Positions 1-7,426 of a stretch of 43,429 nucleotides of DNA are shown here, one piece after another. Made by a program: the position numbers and the translations under genes. The stretch is taken from assembly GCA_913060565.1 (NCBI GenBank), contig CAJXRU010000017.1:1-43429 (forward strand), written 5' to 3'. The first letter of the stretch is position 1; each line of letters starts with the position of its first letter. Below the pieces are notes generated by a model that had not been told where the DNA came from, did no database searches, and saw nothing but the letters and a program-made list of their open reading frames with translations. The DNA is from an uncultured Gammaproteobacteria bacterium (lineage in GTDB: Bacteria > Pseudomonadota > Gammaproteobacteria > Enterobacterales > Psychrobiaceae).

Positions 1-49
1 ATCTACACTATCCTCTTCGTCGGCAGCGTCAGATGTGTATAAGAGACAG
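1..49. other. Illumina Nextera i5 adapter (artefact)
   Basis: Bases 9-16 (TATCCTCT) match the S503 i5 index as I remember it. Bases 17-30 are the read-1 linker (TCGTCGGCAGCGTC) and 31-49 are the 19-base Tn5 mosaic end AGATGTGTATAAGAGACAG. This is library DNA left on the contig end, not genome. It truncates the first gene. Confidence 0.98.
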
Positions 50-567
50 ACATTATTGGTATTTTAGAAAAGTGCCATAATGATGGCGCCGTCTTATACA
101 TAATGGGAAATGGTGGTAGTGCAGCTACTGCATCGCACATGGCAAATGACTTCTCGGTTGGATTAAAATTAAGAGATATTAGAAATTTTAATGTTCAAAG
201 TTTGTCAGATAATACGCCGGTGTGTTCTGCTATTGCTAATGATATAGGCTATGAAAATGTATTTTATGCTCAGTTAAAACATAAATTAAAACCGCAAGAT
301 GTGGTGATAGCTATTTCTTGCAGTGGTAATAGTGAGAACATTATCAAAGCAAGTCGATATGCAAAAGAAGTTGGTGCGTCTTTGATAGGAATGACAGGCT
401 TCGATGGTGGAGAATTAAAAGCACTCAGTGACGTTAATTTTCATATAAAAACAGATCAAGGTGAGTATGGATTAGTTGAAGACGCTCATATGATTTTAGA
501 CCATGTAATTTATAACTATTACGTTTCCCAAAAGATTGAAAATAAATCGACTTACGTACTCAAATAA
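50..567 (+). CDS. SIS-domain phosphoheptose isomerase-like protein, 5' truncated
   Basis: This is a sugar isomerase (SIS) protein of the GmhA family, whose classical members convert sedoheptulose 7-phosphate to D-glycero-D-manno-heptose 7-phosphate in the cytoplasm. The reading frame is open from base 52, directly after the adapter, so the N-terminus is missing; the ATG at 103 is internal to the fold. Visible motifs are GNGGSAATASHMAND, the phosphate-binding ISCSGNSENI, and VEDAHMILDH near the C-terminus. By eye, the E. coli GmhA metal-site E65 and Q172 correspond to D and E here, while the two histidines are kept. That suggests a capsule or flagellin-type subgroup rather than the housekeeping LPS enzyme. 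The stop lies one base before the next start, so it opens (in this window) the glycan operon. Family is firm, substrate is not. Confidence 0.85.
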
Positions 568-568
568 T

Positions 569-1585
569 ATGCTAAGAATTGGAATCGCTGGCTTTGGTAA
601 AATGGGAAAGATCAGAGCTGAAACAGTGTTTAAAAATCCCCAAACAAGCTTAGTAGCAATATATGAGCAAAGCACAATAACTGACAATATTCTGCTAACT
701 GAAGACGTGAAAATTTGTGATTCATTTGAACAACTTTTATCGCAGCAGCTTGATGCTATCTTTATATGCGCTTTTAATAACGTGGCTGCTGACTATACGA
801 AACGAGCCTTATTGAAAGGTATTCATGTTTTTTGTGAAAAGCCACCAGCTCAAAATACTGCGGAGCTTCAAACTGTAATCGACGCTCAAAAGTTATCTCC
901 TAAGATTTTAAAATATGGATTTAACCATCGACTTCATTACAGTGTTATGCAAGCTAAAAAGTTAATTGACAGCAATGAAATGGGGCGACTTCTTTGGATT
1001 AGAGGTGTATACGGTAAAGCTGGTAGCATTGACTATCACGATAACTGGCGAAACTATAAGAATTATTCTGCTGGTGGAATCTTGATGGATCAAGGCATTC
1101 ATATGCTTGATTTATTTCATCACTTTACCGGGCGAAATTTTGATGTTGTTTCTAGCGAATTATCAGCAGCTTTTTGGGATGTCAAAGTTGAAGATAATGC
1201 ATTTGTAACGCTAAAAAGTGATAATGTTATTGCTACACTTCATTCTAGTGCAACGCAGTGGCGTCACAAGTTTCTCATGGAAATGTGCTTTGAAAATGGC
1301 TTTATCAATCTCGATGGTATTTTATCTGATTCTCGAAGTTACGCGCCTGAGACATTAATAATTGCTAAGCGCGAATTCGAAGATGTGACTTTCGCCATGG
1401 GAAAGCCTGCTGAAAATACCATATGGTTTGAGAATGATGATAGCTGGACATTAGAACTTGATGAGTTTATTGGTGCTATTGAAAATAAATCTGTAGTGCC
1501 TAATGGGACCAGCGAAGACGCTTATAAAGTATTAGATTTAGTCGAACGAATTTATGAACACAGTGGCTTTTATCATGAAAAATAG
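569..1585 (+). CDS. Gfo/Idh/MocA family NAD(P)-dependent sugar dehydrogenase
   Basis: A 338-residue cytoplasmic oxidoreductase of the glucose-fructose/inositol dehydrogenase family, which oxidises or reduces a sugar or cyclitol hydroxyl. The N-terminal Rossmann fold has GFGKMG at about residues 9-14. The family signature CEKPPA follows, with the conserved lysine, and the C-terminal domain carries MDQGIHMLDLFHH with the D-x3-H active-site pair. The ATG at 569 is chosen over an upstream in-frame TTG because it lies just after the previous stop and puts the Rossmann strand at the N-terminus. Its end overlaps the SDR start by 11 bases. Proximity to a sugar-phosphate cyclase makes a cyclitol or heptulose substrate possible, but this is inference. 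Confidence 0.88.
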   Translation: MLRIGIAGFGKMGKIRAETVFKNPQTSLVAIYEQSTITDNILLTEDVKICDSFEQLLSQQLDAIFICAFNNVAADYTKRALLKGIHVFCEKPPAQNTAELQTVIDAQKLSPKILKYGFNHRLHYSVMQAKKLIDSNEMGRLLWIRGVYGKAGSIDYHDNWRNYKNYSAGGILMDQGIHMLDLFHHFTGRNFDVVSSELSAAFWDVKVEDNAFVTLKSDNVIATLHSSATQWRHKFLMEMCFENGFINLDGILSDSRSYAPETLIIAKREFEDVTFAMGKPAENTIWFENDDSWTLELDEFIGAIENKSVVPNGTSEDAYKVLDLVERIYEHSGFYHEK

Positions 1586-2240
1586 AAAGACTGTGTTAAT
1601 CACGGGTGCAAGTCGCGGGATCGGAAAAGCAATTGCAGATAAACTGCTCACCAATTGGAATGTCCTTACGCCAACTAGGCAAGAATTAGATTTGGCTGAT
1701 ACTAATTCAATCGCTGATTTCTTCAAGAAGAATAATCAACCTATAGATGCTTTGGTAAATAATGCTGGAATCAATATTATTAAATCAACGTCCGATATTA
1801 CTGTGAGTGATTTGCGCTTGATTAATCAAATAAACCTAGAGGCCCCTTTATTACTTTCACAATATTGTATGAAATATATGAAGGAAAGAGGTGAAGGGAA
1901 AATAATTAATATTAGTTCTATTTGGGGACTATGTTCAAAGTCTCATCGTGCTCTGTACAGCTCAACAAAAACAGGTCTAATAGGGCAAACACGAGCCTTA
2001 GCAAAAGAGCTTGCGCCCTATAACATTCTCGTTAACTCTGTATGCCCGGGGTTTACAAATACGGAATTAACCGCATCATCATTGAATAATGCACAATTAG
2101 AAAAGTTACTTGAACAGGTTCCGCTATCTAGATTGGCAGAGCCTGAAGAGATAGCTTCACTCGTAGAGTTTTTGGTCTCACCTTTAAATACCTATATTAC
2201 AGGTCAAGCAATCGCTATTGATGGAGGCTTCACAGCGTGA
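1575..2240 (+). CDS. Short-chain dehydrogenase/reductase
   Basis: A classical SDR of 221 residues. It has the TGASRGIG cofactor loop at the N-terminus, VNNAGIN, the catalytic serine in NISSIWG, the YSSTK catalytic Tyr-Lys pair, and the C-terminal GQAIAIDGGF seen in 3-oxoacyl-ACP-reductase-like SDRs. It probably reduces or oxidises a keto group on a sugar or cyclitol intermediate. The ATG at 1575 overlaps the preceding gene and begins directly before the first beta strand (MKNRKTVLITG). The stop overlaps the next start, so translation is probably coupled. The fold and chemistry are clear; the substrate cannot be read from the sequence. Confidence 0.9.
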   Translation: MKNRKTVLITGASRGIGKAIADKLLTNWNVLTPTRQELDLADTNSIADFFKKNNQPIDALVNNAGINIIKSTSDITVSDLRLINQINLEAPLLLSQYCMKYMKERGEGKIINISSIWGLCSKSHRALYSSTKTGLIGQTRALAKELAPYNILVNSVCPGFTNTELTASSLNNAQLEKLLEQVPLSRLAEPEEIASLVEFLVSPLNTYITGQAIAIDGGFTA

Positions 2241-3313
2241 ATGAATTACTAATACATTCAAATATCCACCCTTATAAAGTTTCTTTTGAACCTGACTTTT
2301 CGTTTGTCTCAACATTAATTGAACAAGAAAATGCAGTTTTTATTATTGACCGTATCGTGTTTAAACAATATGAATATGAGTTTTCATCTATTTCGCCCGA
2401 GAGATTGTTGTTAATTGATGCTGTTGAAGAGAACAAAACATACGATTTCGTTAGTAAATTGTATGAGTTTCTGATGTCGCTTAACTGTAAAAAAAATGCA
2501 CACCTAGTATCGATTGGTGGAGGAATTATTCAAGATATTAGTGGTTTTACAGCTTCAACATTATATCGGGGCGTTCATTGGACGTTTATTCCAACAACGT
2601 TACTGGCACAAGCTGATAGCTGCGTAGGCAGTAAAACTTCATTAAATTTTGGCCGTTTCAAAAATATAGTTGGTTCGTTTTATCCTCCTCACCAAATTCA
2701 TATTTGTAGTCAATTTCTTGATAGTCTTTCTGAGCATGAAATTAATAGCGGGTGTGGTGAAATTATTAAATTTATGTTGCTAGATGATCGACATAATATC
2801 TGTTTAGAGTTTATTGAAAAAACTGTACTTAACGCTGTAAATTCAGGGGATTTCCTACCAGCATTGGAACAAAGTTTAGGCGTAAAACAATCGTATATAA
2901 AGCAAGATGAATTTGATACAGGAAAACGCAATTTGTTTAATTATGGCCATTGTTTTGGGCATGCTTTGGAATCTTCATCTGATTTTAGAATTCCCCATGG
3001 GATCGCCGTAATATACGGAATGATTTTTGCTAATATTGTTGCAATGTCACGTGGGTTGGTGACACAAGCCCAATGTAAATTATGGCGCAATACGCTTTTT
3101 GACAAACATTTAAGCTTAGTGCCACTAGAGAGTGAGTTGGATAAAACCAAAATTATTAATGCATTAAAAAATGATAAGAAGCGCATTGGGGAGTTTTTAA
3201 CGATGATTATTCCGTCGTCGAAAACAGTCGATGCAATTAAAATAAACGATCTTACTGAACAAGAAGTGTTAGTGGCACTTGATATATTTTTGAAGGATGT
3301 AGTGAATTTATGA
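2237..3313 (+). CDS. 3-dehydroquinate synthase-like sugar-phosphate cyclase
   Basis: A 358-residue member of the sugar-phosphate cyclase superfamily (AroB, 2-epi-5-epi-valiolone synthase and 2-deoxy-scyllo-inosose synthase types). It shows GGGIIQDISGF (94-104), PTTLLAQADS (119-128), NFGRFKNIVGSFYPP (137-151), E175 in CGEIIK, RNLFNYGHCFGH (231-242) and PHGIAV (253-258). E175, H238 and H254 fit the three metal ligands. It starts with GTG overlapping the SDR stop, nine bases after a clear GGAGG. Its place among sugar-nucleotide genes argues against a housekeeping shikimate role. The NF-G-x-x-KN stretch recalls heptulose-phosphate cyclases, and the nearby GmhA-like isomerase also works on C7 sugar phosphates. 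A cyclitol product is therefore plausible, but a diverged AroB-type reaction cannot be excluded. Confidence 0.85.
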   Translation: MNELLIHSNIHPYKVSFEPDFSFVSTLIEQENAVFIIDRIVFKQYEYEFSSISPERLLLIDAVEENKTYDFVSKLYEFLMSLNCKKNAHLVSIGGGIIQDISGFTASTLYRGVHWTFIPTTLLAQADSCVGSKTSLNFGRFKNIVGSFYPPHQIHICSQFLDSLSEHEINSGCGEIIKFMLLDDRHNICLEFIEKTVLNAVNSGDFLPALEQSLGVKQSYIKQDEFDTGKRNLFNYGHCFGHALESSSDFRIPHGIAVIYGMIFANIVAMSRGLVTQAQCKLWRNTLFDKHLSLVPLESELDKTKIINALKNDKKRIGEFLTMIIPSSKTVDAIKINDLTEQEVLVALDIFLKDVVNL

Positions 3314-4248
3314 AGATTGCAGTAACTTCCAAAGCTTTTGCAGCGAATGAGCCTTTAGTTACGCTGTTAAAGCAGAGCTTTCCCGATTGTAAGTTCAATA
3401 CTACTGGAAAATTATTAAACGATGAGCAGTTGGTTGAATTCGCAAAGGACTGTGATGGCATGATTTTAGCGCTAGAAAATATAGACGATGATGTCTTAAG
3501 GCAACTTCCGAATTTAAAGGCGATCGCTAAATACGGCGTTGGTTTAGATAATGTAGATCAGTCAGCTTGTAAGTTAAATAACGTCGCGCTCTTATGGACT
3601 GCTGGAGTGAATAAAGGATCTGTCGCAGAGATGGCGCTTGGTTTTATGCTGATGCTTAAGCGTCAATTATGGGGTGGTGCTAATTTATTAGCTCAAGGAA
3701 ACTGGAAAAAAGATGGCGGTCAGTCTCTATATCATTCAACAGTGGGGATTATCGGGCTAGGTAACATCGGGAAAGAAGTCGTTAGGTTACTTGCTCCTTT
3801 TGATTGCCGTATTTTGGTCAACGATATTGAATATGATGAGGCCTTTATAGAGCAGCACAAGCTAAATAAAGTGTCGAAAAAAGAACTGGTATCACAAGCC
3901 GACATTATCACGCTGCATACTCCTCTGACGGATAAAACAACCTATTTAATTGATGATGATGTATTGGAGTGCTGTAAAAATGATGCGCTTATTCTTAACA
4001 CTGCTCGGGGCGGTTTGATTGATGAAAAAGCGTTAAAACGTGCGTTGCTTGAAAAAAGAATTGGCGGTGCGGCAATTGATGTTTATGAGCAGGAGCCCCC
4101 AACTGATTTGGCCTTTTTAGAAATAGATAATTTAATTACTACACCACATATTGGTGGAAATTCAGCTCAGGCAGTTTATGCCATGGGAGAGTCGTCAATA
4201 GTTAATTTAAGGAATTACTTTGAAAATAGTAGCAATGATACCTTGTAG
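3310..4248 (+). CDS. D-2-hydroxyacid dehydrogenase (phosphoglycerate dehydrogenase-like)
   Basis: A 312-residue NAD-dependent D-isomer-specific 2-hydroxyacid dehydrogenase, interconverting a 2-hydroxy and a 2-keto acid. The nucleotide-binding loop is GLGNIG (149-154). The catalytic trio is R233 (NTARGG), E262 (YEQEPP) and H280 (TTPHIGG). It is about 100 residues shorter than E. coli SerA and lacks the C-terminal ACT regulatory domain, so it need not serve serine synthesis. It overlaps the cyclase stop by 4 bases and the following TTG-started cytidylyltransferase by 29 bases. In this operon it may make or consume an acid side chain or a keto-acid form of the sugar; that role is inferred. Confidence 0.88.
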   Translation: MKIAVTSKAFAANEPLVTLLKQSFPDCKFNTTGKLLNDEQLVEFAKDCDGMILALENIDDDVLRQLPNLKAIAKYGVGLDNVDQSACKLNNVALLWTAGVNKGSVAEMALGFMLMLKRQLWGGANLLAQGNWKKDGGQSLYHSTVGIIGLGNIGKEVVRLLAPFDCRILVNDIEYDEAFIEQHKLNKVSKKELVSQADIITLHTPLTDKTTYLIDDDVLECCKNDALILNTARGGLIDEKALKRALLEKRIGGAAIDVYEQEPPTDLAFLEIDNLITTPHIGGNSAQAVYAMGESSIVNLRNYFENSSNDTL

Positions 4249-4915
4249 GTTAGGTAGTCAACGAATTAAGCATAAAAATTTACGACTACTTGAAGGTAAG
4301 ACGCTAGCGCAATGGGTAGCAAAAACGTGTAAAGAAACTGGCCTCTTTAGCGATATATATATCAATTCTGAAAGTGATGTTTTTAACGCTATGGCTCAAG
4401 ATAGTGGTATAAAGTTTTATCAACGCCCTGCACACTTATCGACTAATTCAGCGACAAATGATGAATTTTCATTAGACTTTATGAAAAATATTGATTGTGA
4501 TGTATTAGTTCAGGTAAACCCTACCTCACCGTTTACAACAGCTGACGACATCATCAATGTAGTTAAAATGTATAAAGAGCAAGATTGTAAGACTGTACAC
4601 ACAGTAAAAAATGAACAAATAGAAGGGTTGTTTCAAGGGAAACCATTAAACTTTGATGAAACTAAACCTATGCCTCCATCTCAGGAGTTGGTGCCAGTTC
4701 AAATTTTTGCCTCATCGATTATGTTATGGGATGTCCCAGTGTTTAAGAAGAATATGAAAAATCTTTCGTGTGCAGTGTATGGCGGAGAAGATAAAATAGG
4801 CTATTACCCAGTGAAAGGTGCTGCATCTTTAGATATTGATAATGAAGAAGACTTCGAAATGGCAAGTGTAATTGCTGCTTCAAAAAAACAGGAACCGACG
4901 TATTATGAAAAGTGA
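4220..4915 (+). CDS. NeuA-type CMP-sugar cytidylyltransferase (first of two in operon)
   Basis: A 231-residue member of the acylneuraminate cytidylyltransferase family, which couples CTP to a keto-sugar acid to give a CMP-sugar for a glycosyltransferase. The N-terminal nucleotide-binding motif is present in altered form, IPCRLGSQRIKHKN, with the R-x-GS-x-R and KN positions kept. NPTSPF and DIDNEEDFE near the end are also typical. The start is TTG at 4220, six bases after AAGGA. The next in-frame ATG (4235) would cut into the first beta strand. It differs clearly from PseF at 14271 and from the second copy at 11627, so it probably activates a different sugar. Confidence 0.85.
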   Translation: MKIVAMIPCRLGSQRIKHKNLRLLEGKTLAQWVAKTCKETGLFSDIYINSESDVFNAMAQDSGIKFYQRPAHLSTNSATNDEFSLDFMKNIDCDVLVQVNPTSPFTTADDIINVVKMYKEQDCKTVHTVKNEQIEGLFQGKPLNFDETKPMPPSQELVPVQIFASSIMLWDVPVFKKNMKNLSCAVYGGEDKIGYYPVKGAASLDIDNEEDFEMASVIAASKKQEPTYYEK

Positions 4916-5327
4916 TGCTGATGTACCGAATATATTAAAAGCCGACGGAGTCGCGCAAAGTTTTTTTGAGAATGCAAATCAATCAGTAACTAATATACCT
5001 GAGTTGATTAAAAAATATGGCACCGATTCGTCATGGTCTCACACGTTAGTTAACTCAGAATCAAATTCTTCGACGTTGATTTGTCAGCTACCAGGTGAGG
5101 GGAACCGCCGACATCATCATCCTGACTGGAACGAGTGGTGGTTTATCGTCCAAGGTACTTGGATATGGGAAATTGAAGGGAAAGAAATGCATGTTTCTGC
5201 AGGGGATTTTGTGTTTATTGAAAAGCACAAAAAGCACAAGATAACTGCTGCTGGAGATAAGGCTGCTCTTCGAATTGCCGTTAGTAGATATGATGTTGAA
5301 CATGTATATGACGACGGTGATTACTAA
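4905..5327 (+). CDS. Small cupin-domain protein
   Basis: A 140-residue single-domain cupin. The first cupin motif reads RRHHHPDWNEWWFIVQG, giving histidines and a glutamate as likely metal ligands. The second is GDFVFIEKHKKHKI. The layout recalls small cupins such as 3-hydroxyanthranilate dioxygenase-like proteins and sugar epimerase/isomerase cupins, but the reaction cannot be assigned. The ATG at 4905 lies inside the cytidylyltransferase end (11-base overlap), with AGGAA upstream. The next gene begins immediately after its stop. It probably acts on an intermediate of the same sugar or its acyl group. Confidence 0.75.
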   Translation: MKSDADVPNILKADGVAQSFFENANQSVTNIPELIKKYGTDSSWSHTLVNSESNSSTLICQLPGEGNRRHHHPDWNEWWFIVQGTWIWEIEGKEMHVSAGDFVFIEKHKKHKITAAGDKAALRIAVSRYDVEHVYDDGDY

Positions 5328-6461
5328 ATGAAAACGTTGTTTAAGTTAAAACCAAATTTGATGCGTTCGAAAGGTTCACGGCTATTTGATGAGGTTAGTG
5401 ATTCCTATTTCATAGATTTATTTTCTATGTACTCTTCATTACCTCTAGGCTACAACCACGAGGCCTTTGATGGTGATTTTGAAACTGAAGCGTTAGTGCT
5501 CGCCAAGCATAGACTATGTTCAAATGCATTTGAATTTGAAATTGTTAATAGACTTAAACAGGCCTTGGCGGAAGTTACTTTTGCCAAGGAATATCATTTT
5601 TGTTGCACTGGTGCATTAGCAATTGAATCTGCTATCAAGCTTGCGATAGATAACAAAATAGTGGAGAACCCGAGAGTAATATCAATTACTAATTCATTTC
5701 ATGGTGTCAACAGTTGGGGTTTTACAACAAGCAGAGTGGGTGTAACTGAAAAACGGCTGTTGAATTACCCACAGCTTGAATGGCCGAATCTGACCATAGA
5801 AAACGCAATCGAATACTTAAAATCACAAGATTTGCGCAATGTTGTTGCTGTGGTTGTTGAACCTATTCAGTGCACTAGTGGTGATATTTATTTGTCCCCT
5901 GATTCAATTCGAGAACTACGTAATCTTTGCAGACAAAACAAGGTTTGTTTTATTTTGGACGAAATTCAAACAGGATTTGCTACAACGGGAAGGTATTGGT
6001 ACTACGAGCATTTAGGCATTGAACCAGATCTATTGGTTTTTGGTAAAAAATCTCAAGTTTGTGGTGTCGCGATGTCGATTGAATATGAAAATATCTATCG
6101 AGAATCATACCAAAAGTTACAGGTGACTTTTGATGGTGATTTGTTAGATATGTTGCGATGTATCTATCTAATTAATCACATCAAATCTCATCGAGTATTA
6201 GAACGCGTGTCAGATAATCAAAAACTGTTCCATAGATTATTATCACCAATGGTTGAAAACTATCGTGGTATCGGCCATTTGATCGCATTTGATTTCGAAA
6301 CAACGTCAAAAAGAGACCGTTTTGTGTGTCAATGTTTATCTGAAGGGCTATTAGTTAATAGAGCTGGAGAGTTCACTATTCGATTACGTCCAAACCTTGC
6401 TATTGGCGAGGAAACAATCGAAACGGTTATCAAGATAATGAAAGGACAGCTATGCGATTAG
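5328..6461 (+). CDS. Class III PLP aminotransferase, lysine 6-transaminase-like
   Basis: A 377-residue fold-type I aminotransferase. The phosphate loop is CCTGALAIESAIK (92-104), followed by SFHG (123-126), EPIQ (178-181), LDEIQTG (210-216) and FGKKSQVCG (238-246), with the PLP lysine most likely K240. The FGKKxQVCG block and the C-terminal RLRPNL most resemble L-lysine 6-transaminase rather than glutamate-1-semialdehyde or ornithine enzymes. The family is usually nearer 450 residues, so this copy is compact. It follows the cupin with no spacer and overlaps the next gene by 10 bases. It probably installs an amino group on a terminal aldehyde or ketone of the sugar, cyclitol or side chain. The exact substrate is unknown. 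Confidence 0.82.
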   Translation: MKTLFKLKPNLMRSKGSRLFDEVSDSYFIDLFSMYSSLPLGYNHEAFDGDFETEALVLAKHRLCSNAFEFEIVNRLKQALAEVTFAKEYHFCCTGALAIESAIKLAIDNKIVENPRVISITNSFHGVNSWGFTTSRVGVTEKRLLNYPQLEWPNLTIENAIEYLKSQDLRNVVAVVVEPIQCTSGDIYLSPDSIRELRNLCRQNKVCFILDEIQTGFATTGRYWYYEHLGIEPDLLVFGKKSQVCGVAMSIEYENIYRESYQKLQVTFDGDLLDMLRCIYLINHIKSHRVLERVSDNQKLFHRLLSPMVENYRGIGHLIAFDFETTSKRDRFVCQCLSEGLLVNRAGEFTIRLRPNLAIGEETIETVIKIMKGQLCD

Positions 6462-7417
6462 AAGAATGGATTCAACGTCATACTAACGGTGCTGGTGTAT
6501 ATTTAGCTCCTCAAAATGACTGTACGGTTAATGTTTTTTCCTTTTTGAAGGAAAAAGACTTTTTTTGCGAAGGGTTTATCGATTCATTTAAGCAAGGCTC
6601 AGCAATAATTCACCCTAATGAATTACCTAATGAGTCAACAGTTCTAATCTATAGCCCAAATTATTGGCGTGATATTATTTCCAGTACCAGAAATTCACGT
6701 CATTTCCTGCTTATCGAAAAGCACCATGATTTTCACGTTGTGAGTATTGATGATTTTGATGGTGAATTTCCCGTGATGAATTTTAATTCATTAATATCTC
6801 AAAAGCATTTTTGGGAAAATCATATGCGTAATTATCTTGATGCAGGAGGAGATATTAATGAGTATGGTTTTAGCTGGGGAGATCCTGAAGATGCGAACGA
6901 CGAACTCGGAAATTATGCAAGTATTTCTCAGGAACTACTTGCAGAAATCGGTGCTGAAGATCATGTCGTTGAATTAGGTGCTCTTAGCGGTAAGTGGACG
7001 AAATACTTACTCAGCGCGAATAAAGTCACTTGTGTCGACATTAATGCACTCAGTGAAAAAATAATTCGAGAGCGATATCTATCTCAAAATGAAAAAATTG
7101 ATTTTTATTTATCTCGTGGCAATGAACTTCAAGGCCTCGAAGATAAGTCTGTTGATTACTTGTTTTGTATAGATACCTTAGTGCGATCGAGTGAGGCCAT
7201 CATAGTTGACTATATCAATGAGACTCGGCGCGTGTTAAAGAGAGGTGGAAAAGCACTGATTCATCTTCCTGCCACTGATATTGAACAATGCGCTGCCAGA
7301 GGATTTACAATGTTGGATATTGATAAGTTGAAATTTAAAAGCTTAAGTGGCTTTCAGGACTTCAAAATTGATAGTGAATCGATAAAACACGGTGTGTTAT
7401 TACGATTAAAAAAATAG
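6452..7417 (+). CDS. Fusion: unrecognised N-terminal module + class I methyltransferase
   Basis: A 321-residue protein. Residues about 15-100 form a module I do not recognise, with A19-P20, FIDSFKQG (42-49) and YSPNYW (67-72). The same landmarks occur in the proteins at 10510 (+) and 14278 (-). Residues about 150-321 are a SAM-dependent methyltransferase, with motif I VVELGALSG (172-180), an acidic residue in VTCVDIN (192-198), LFCIDTL, and VLKRGGKALIHLP. It probably methylates the operon's sugar or an intermediate. The ATG at 6452 overlaps the aminotransferase end by 10 bases. The methyltransferase call is good; the role of the N-terminal module is unknown. Confidence 0.75.
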   Translation: MRLEEWIQRHTNGAGVYLAPQNDCTVNVFSFLKEKDFFCEGFIDSFKQGSAIIHPNELPNESTVLIYSPNYWRDIISSTRNSRHFLLIEKHHDFHVVSIDDFDGEFPVMNFNSLISQKHFWENHMRNYLDAGGDINEYGFSWGDPEDANDELGNYASISQELLAEIGAEDHVVELGALSGKWTKYLLSANKVTCVDINALSEKIIRERYLSQNEKIDFYLSRGNELQGLEDKSVDYLFCIDTLVRSSEAIIVDYINETRRVLKRGGKALIHLPATDIEQCAARGFTMLDIDKLKFKSLSGFQDFKIDSESIKHGVLLRLKK

Positions 7418-7426
7418 AGTATATTA

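Noticed and set aside
2237-3313. Housekeeping aroB (shikimate pathway)
   Set aside because: Its position is inside a sugar operon, away from aroK, with an NF-G-x-x-KN variant. AroB-like chemistry is not excluded, but the symbol is not justified.
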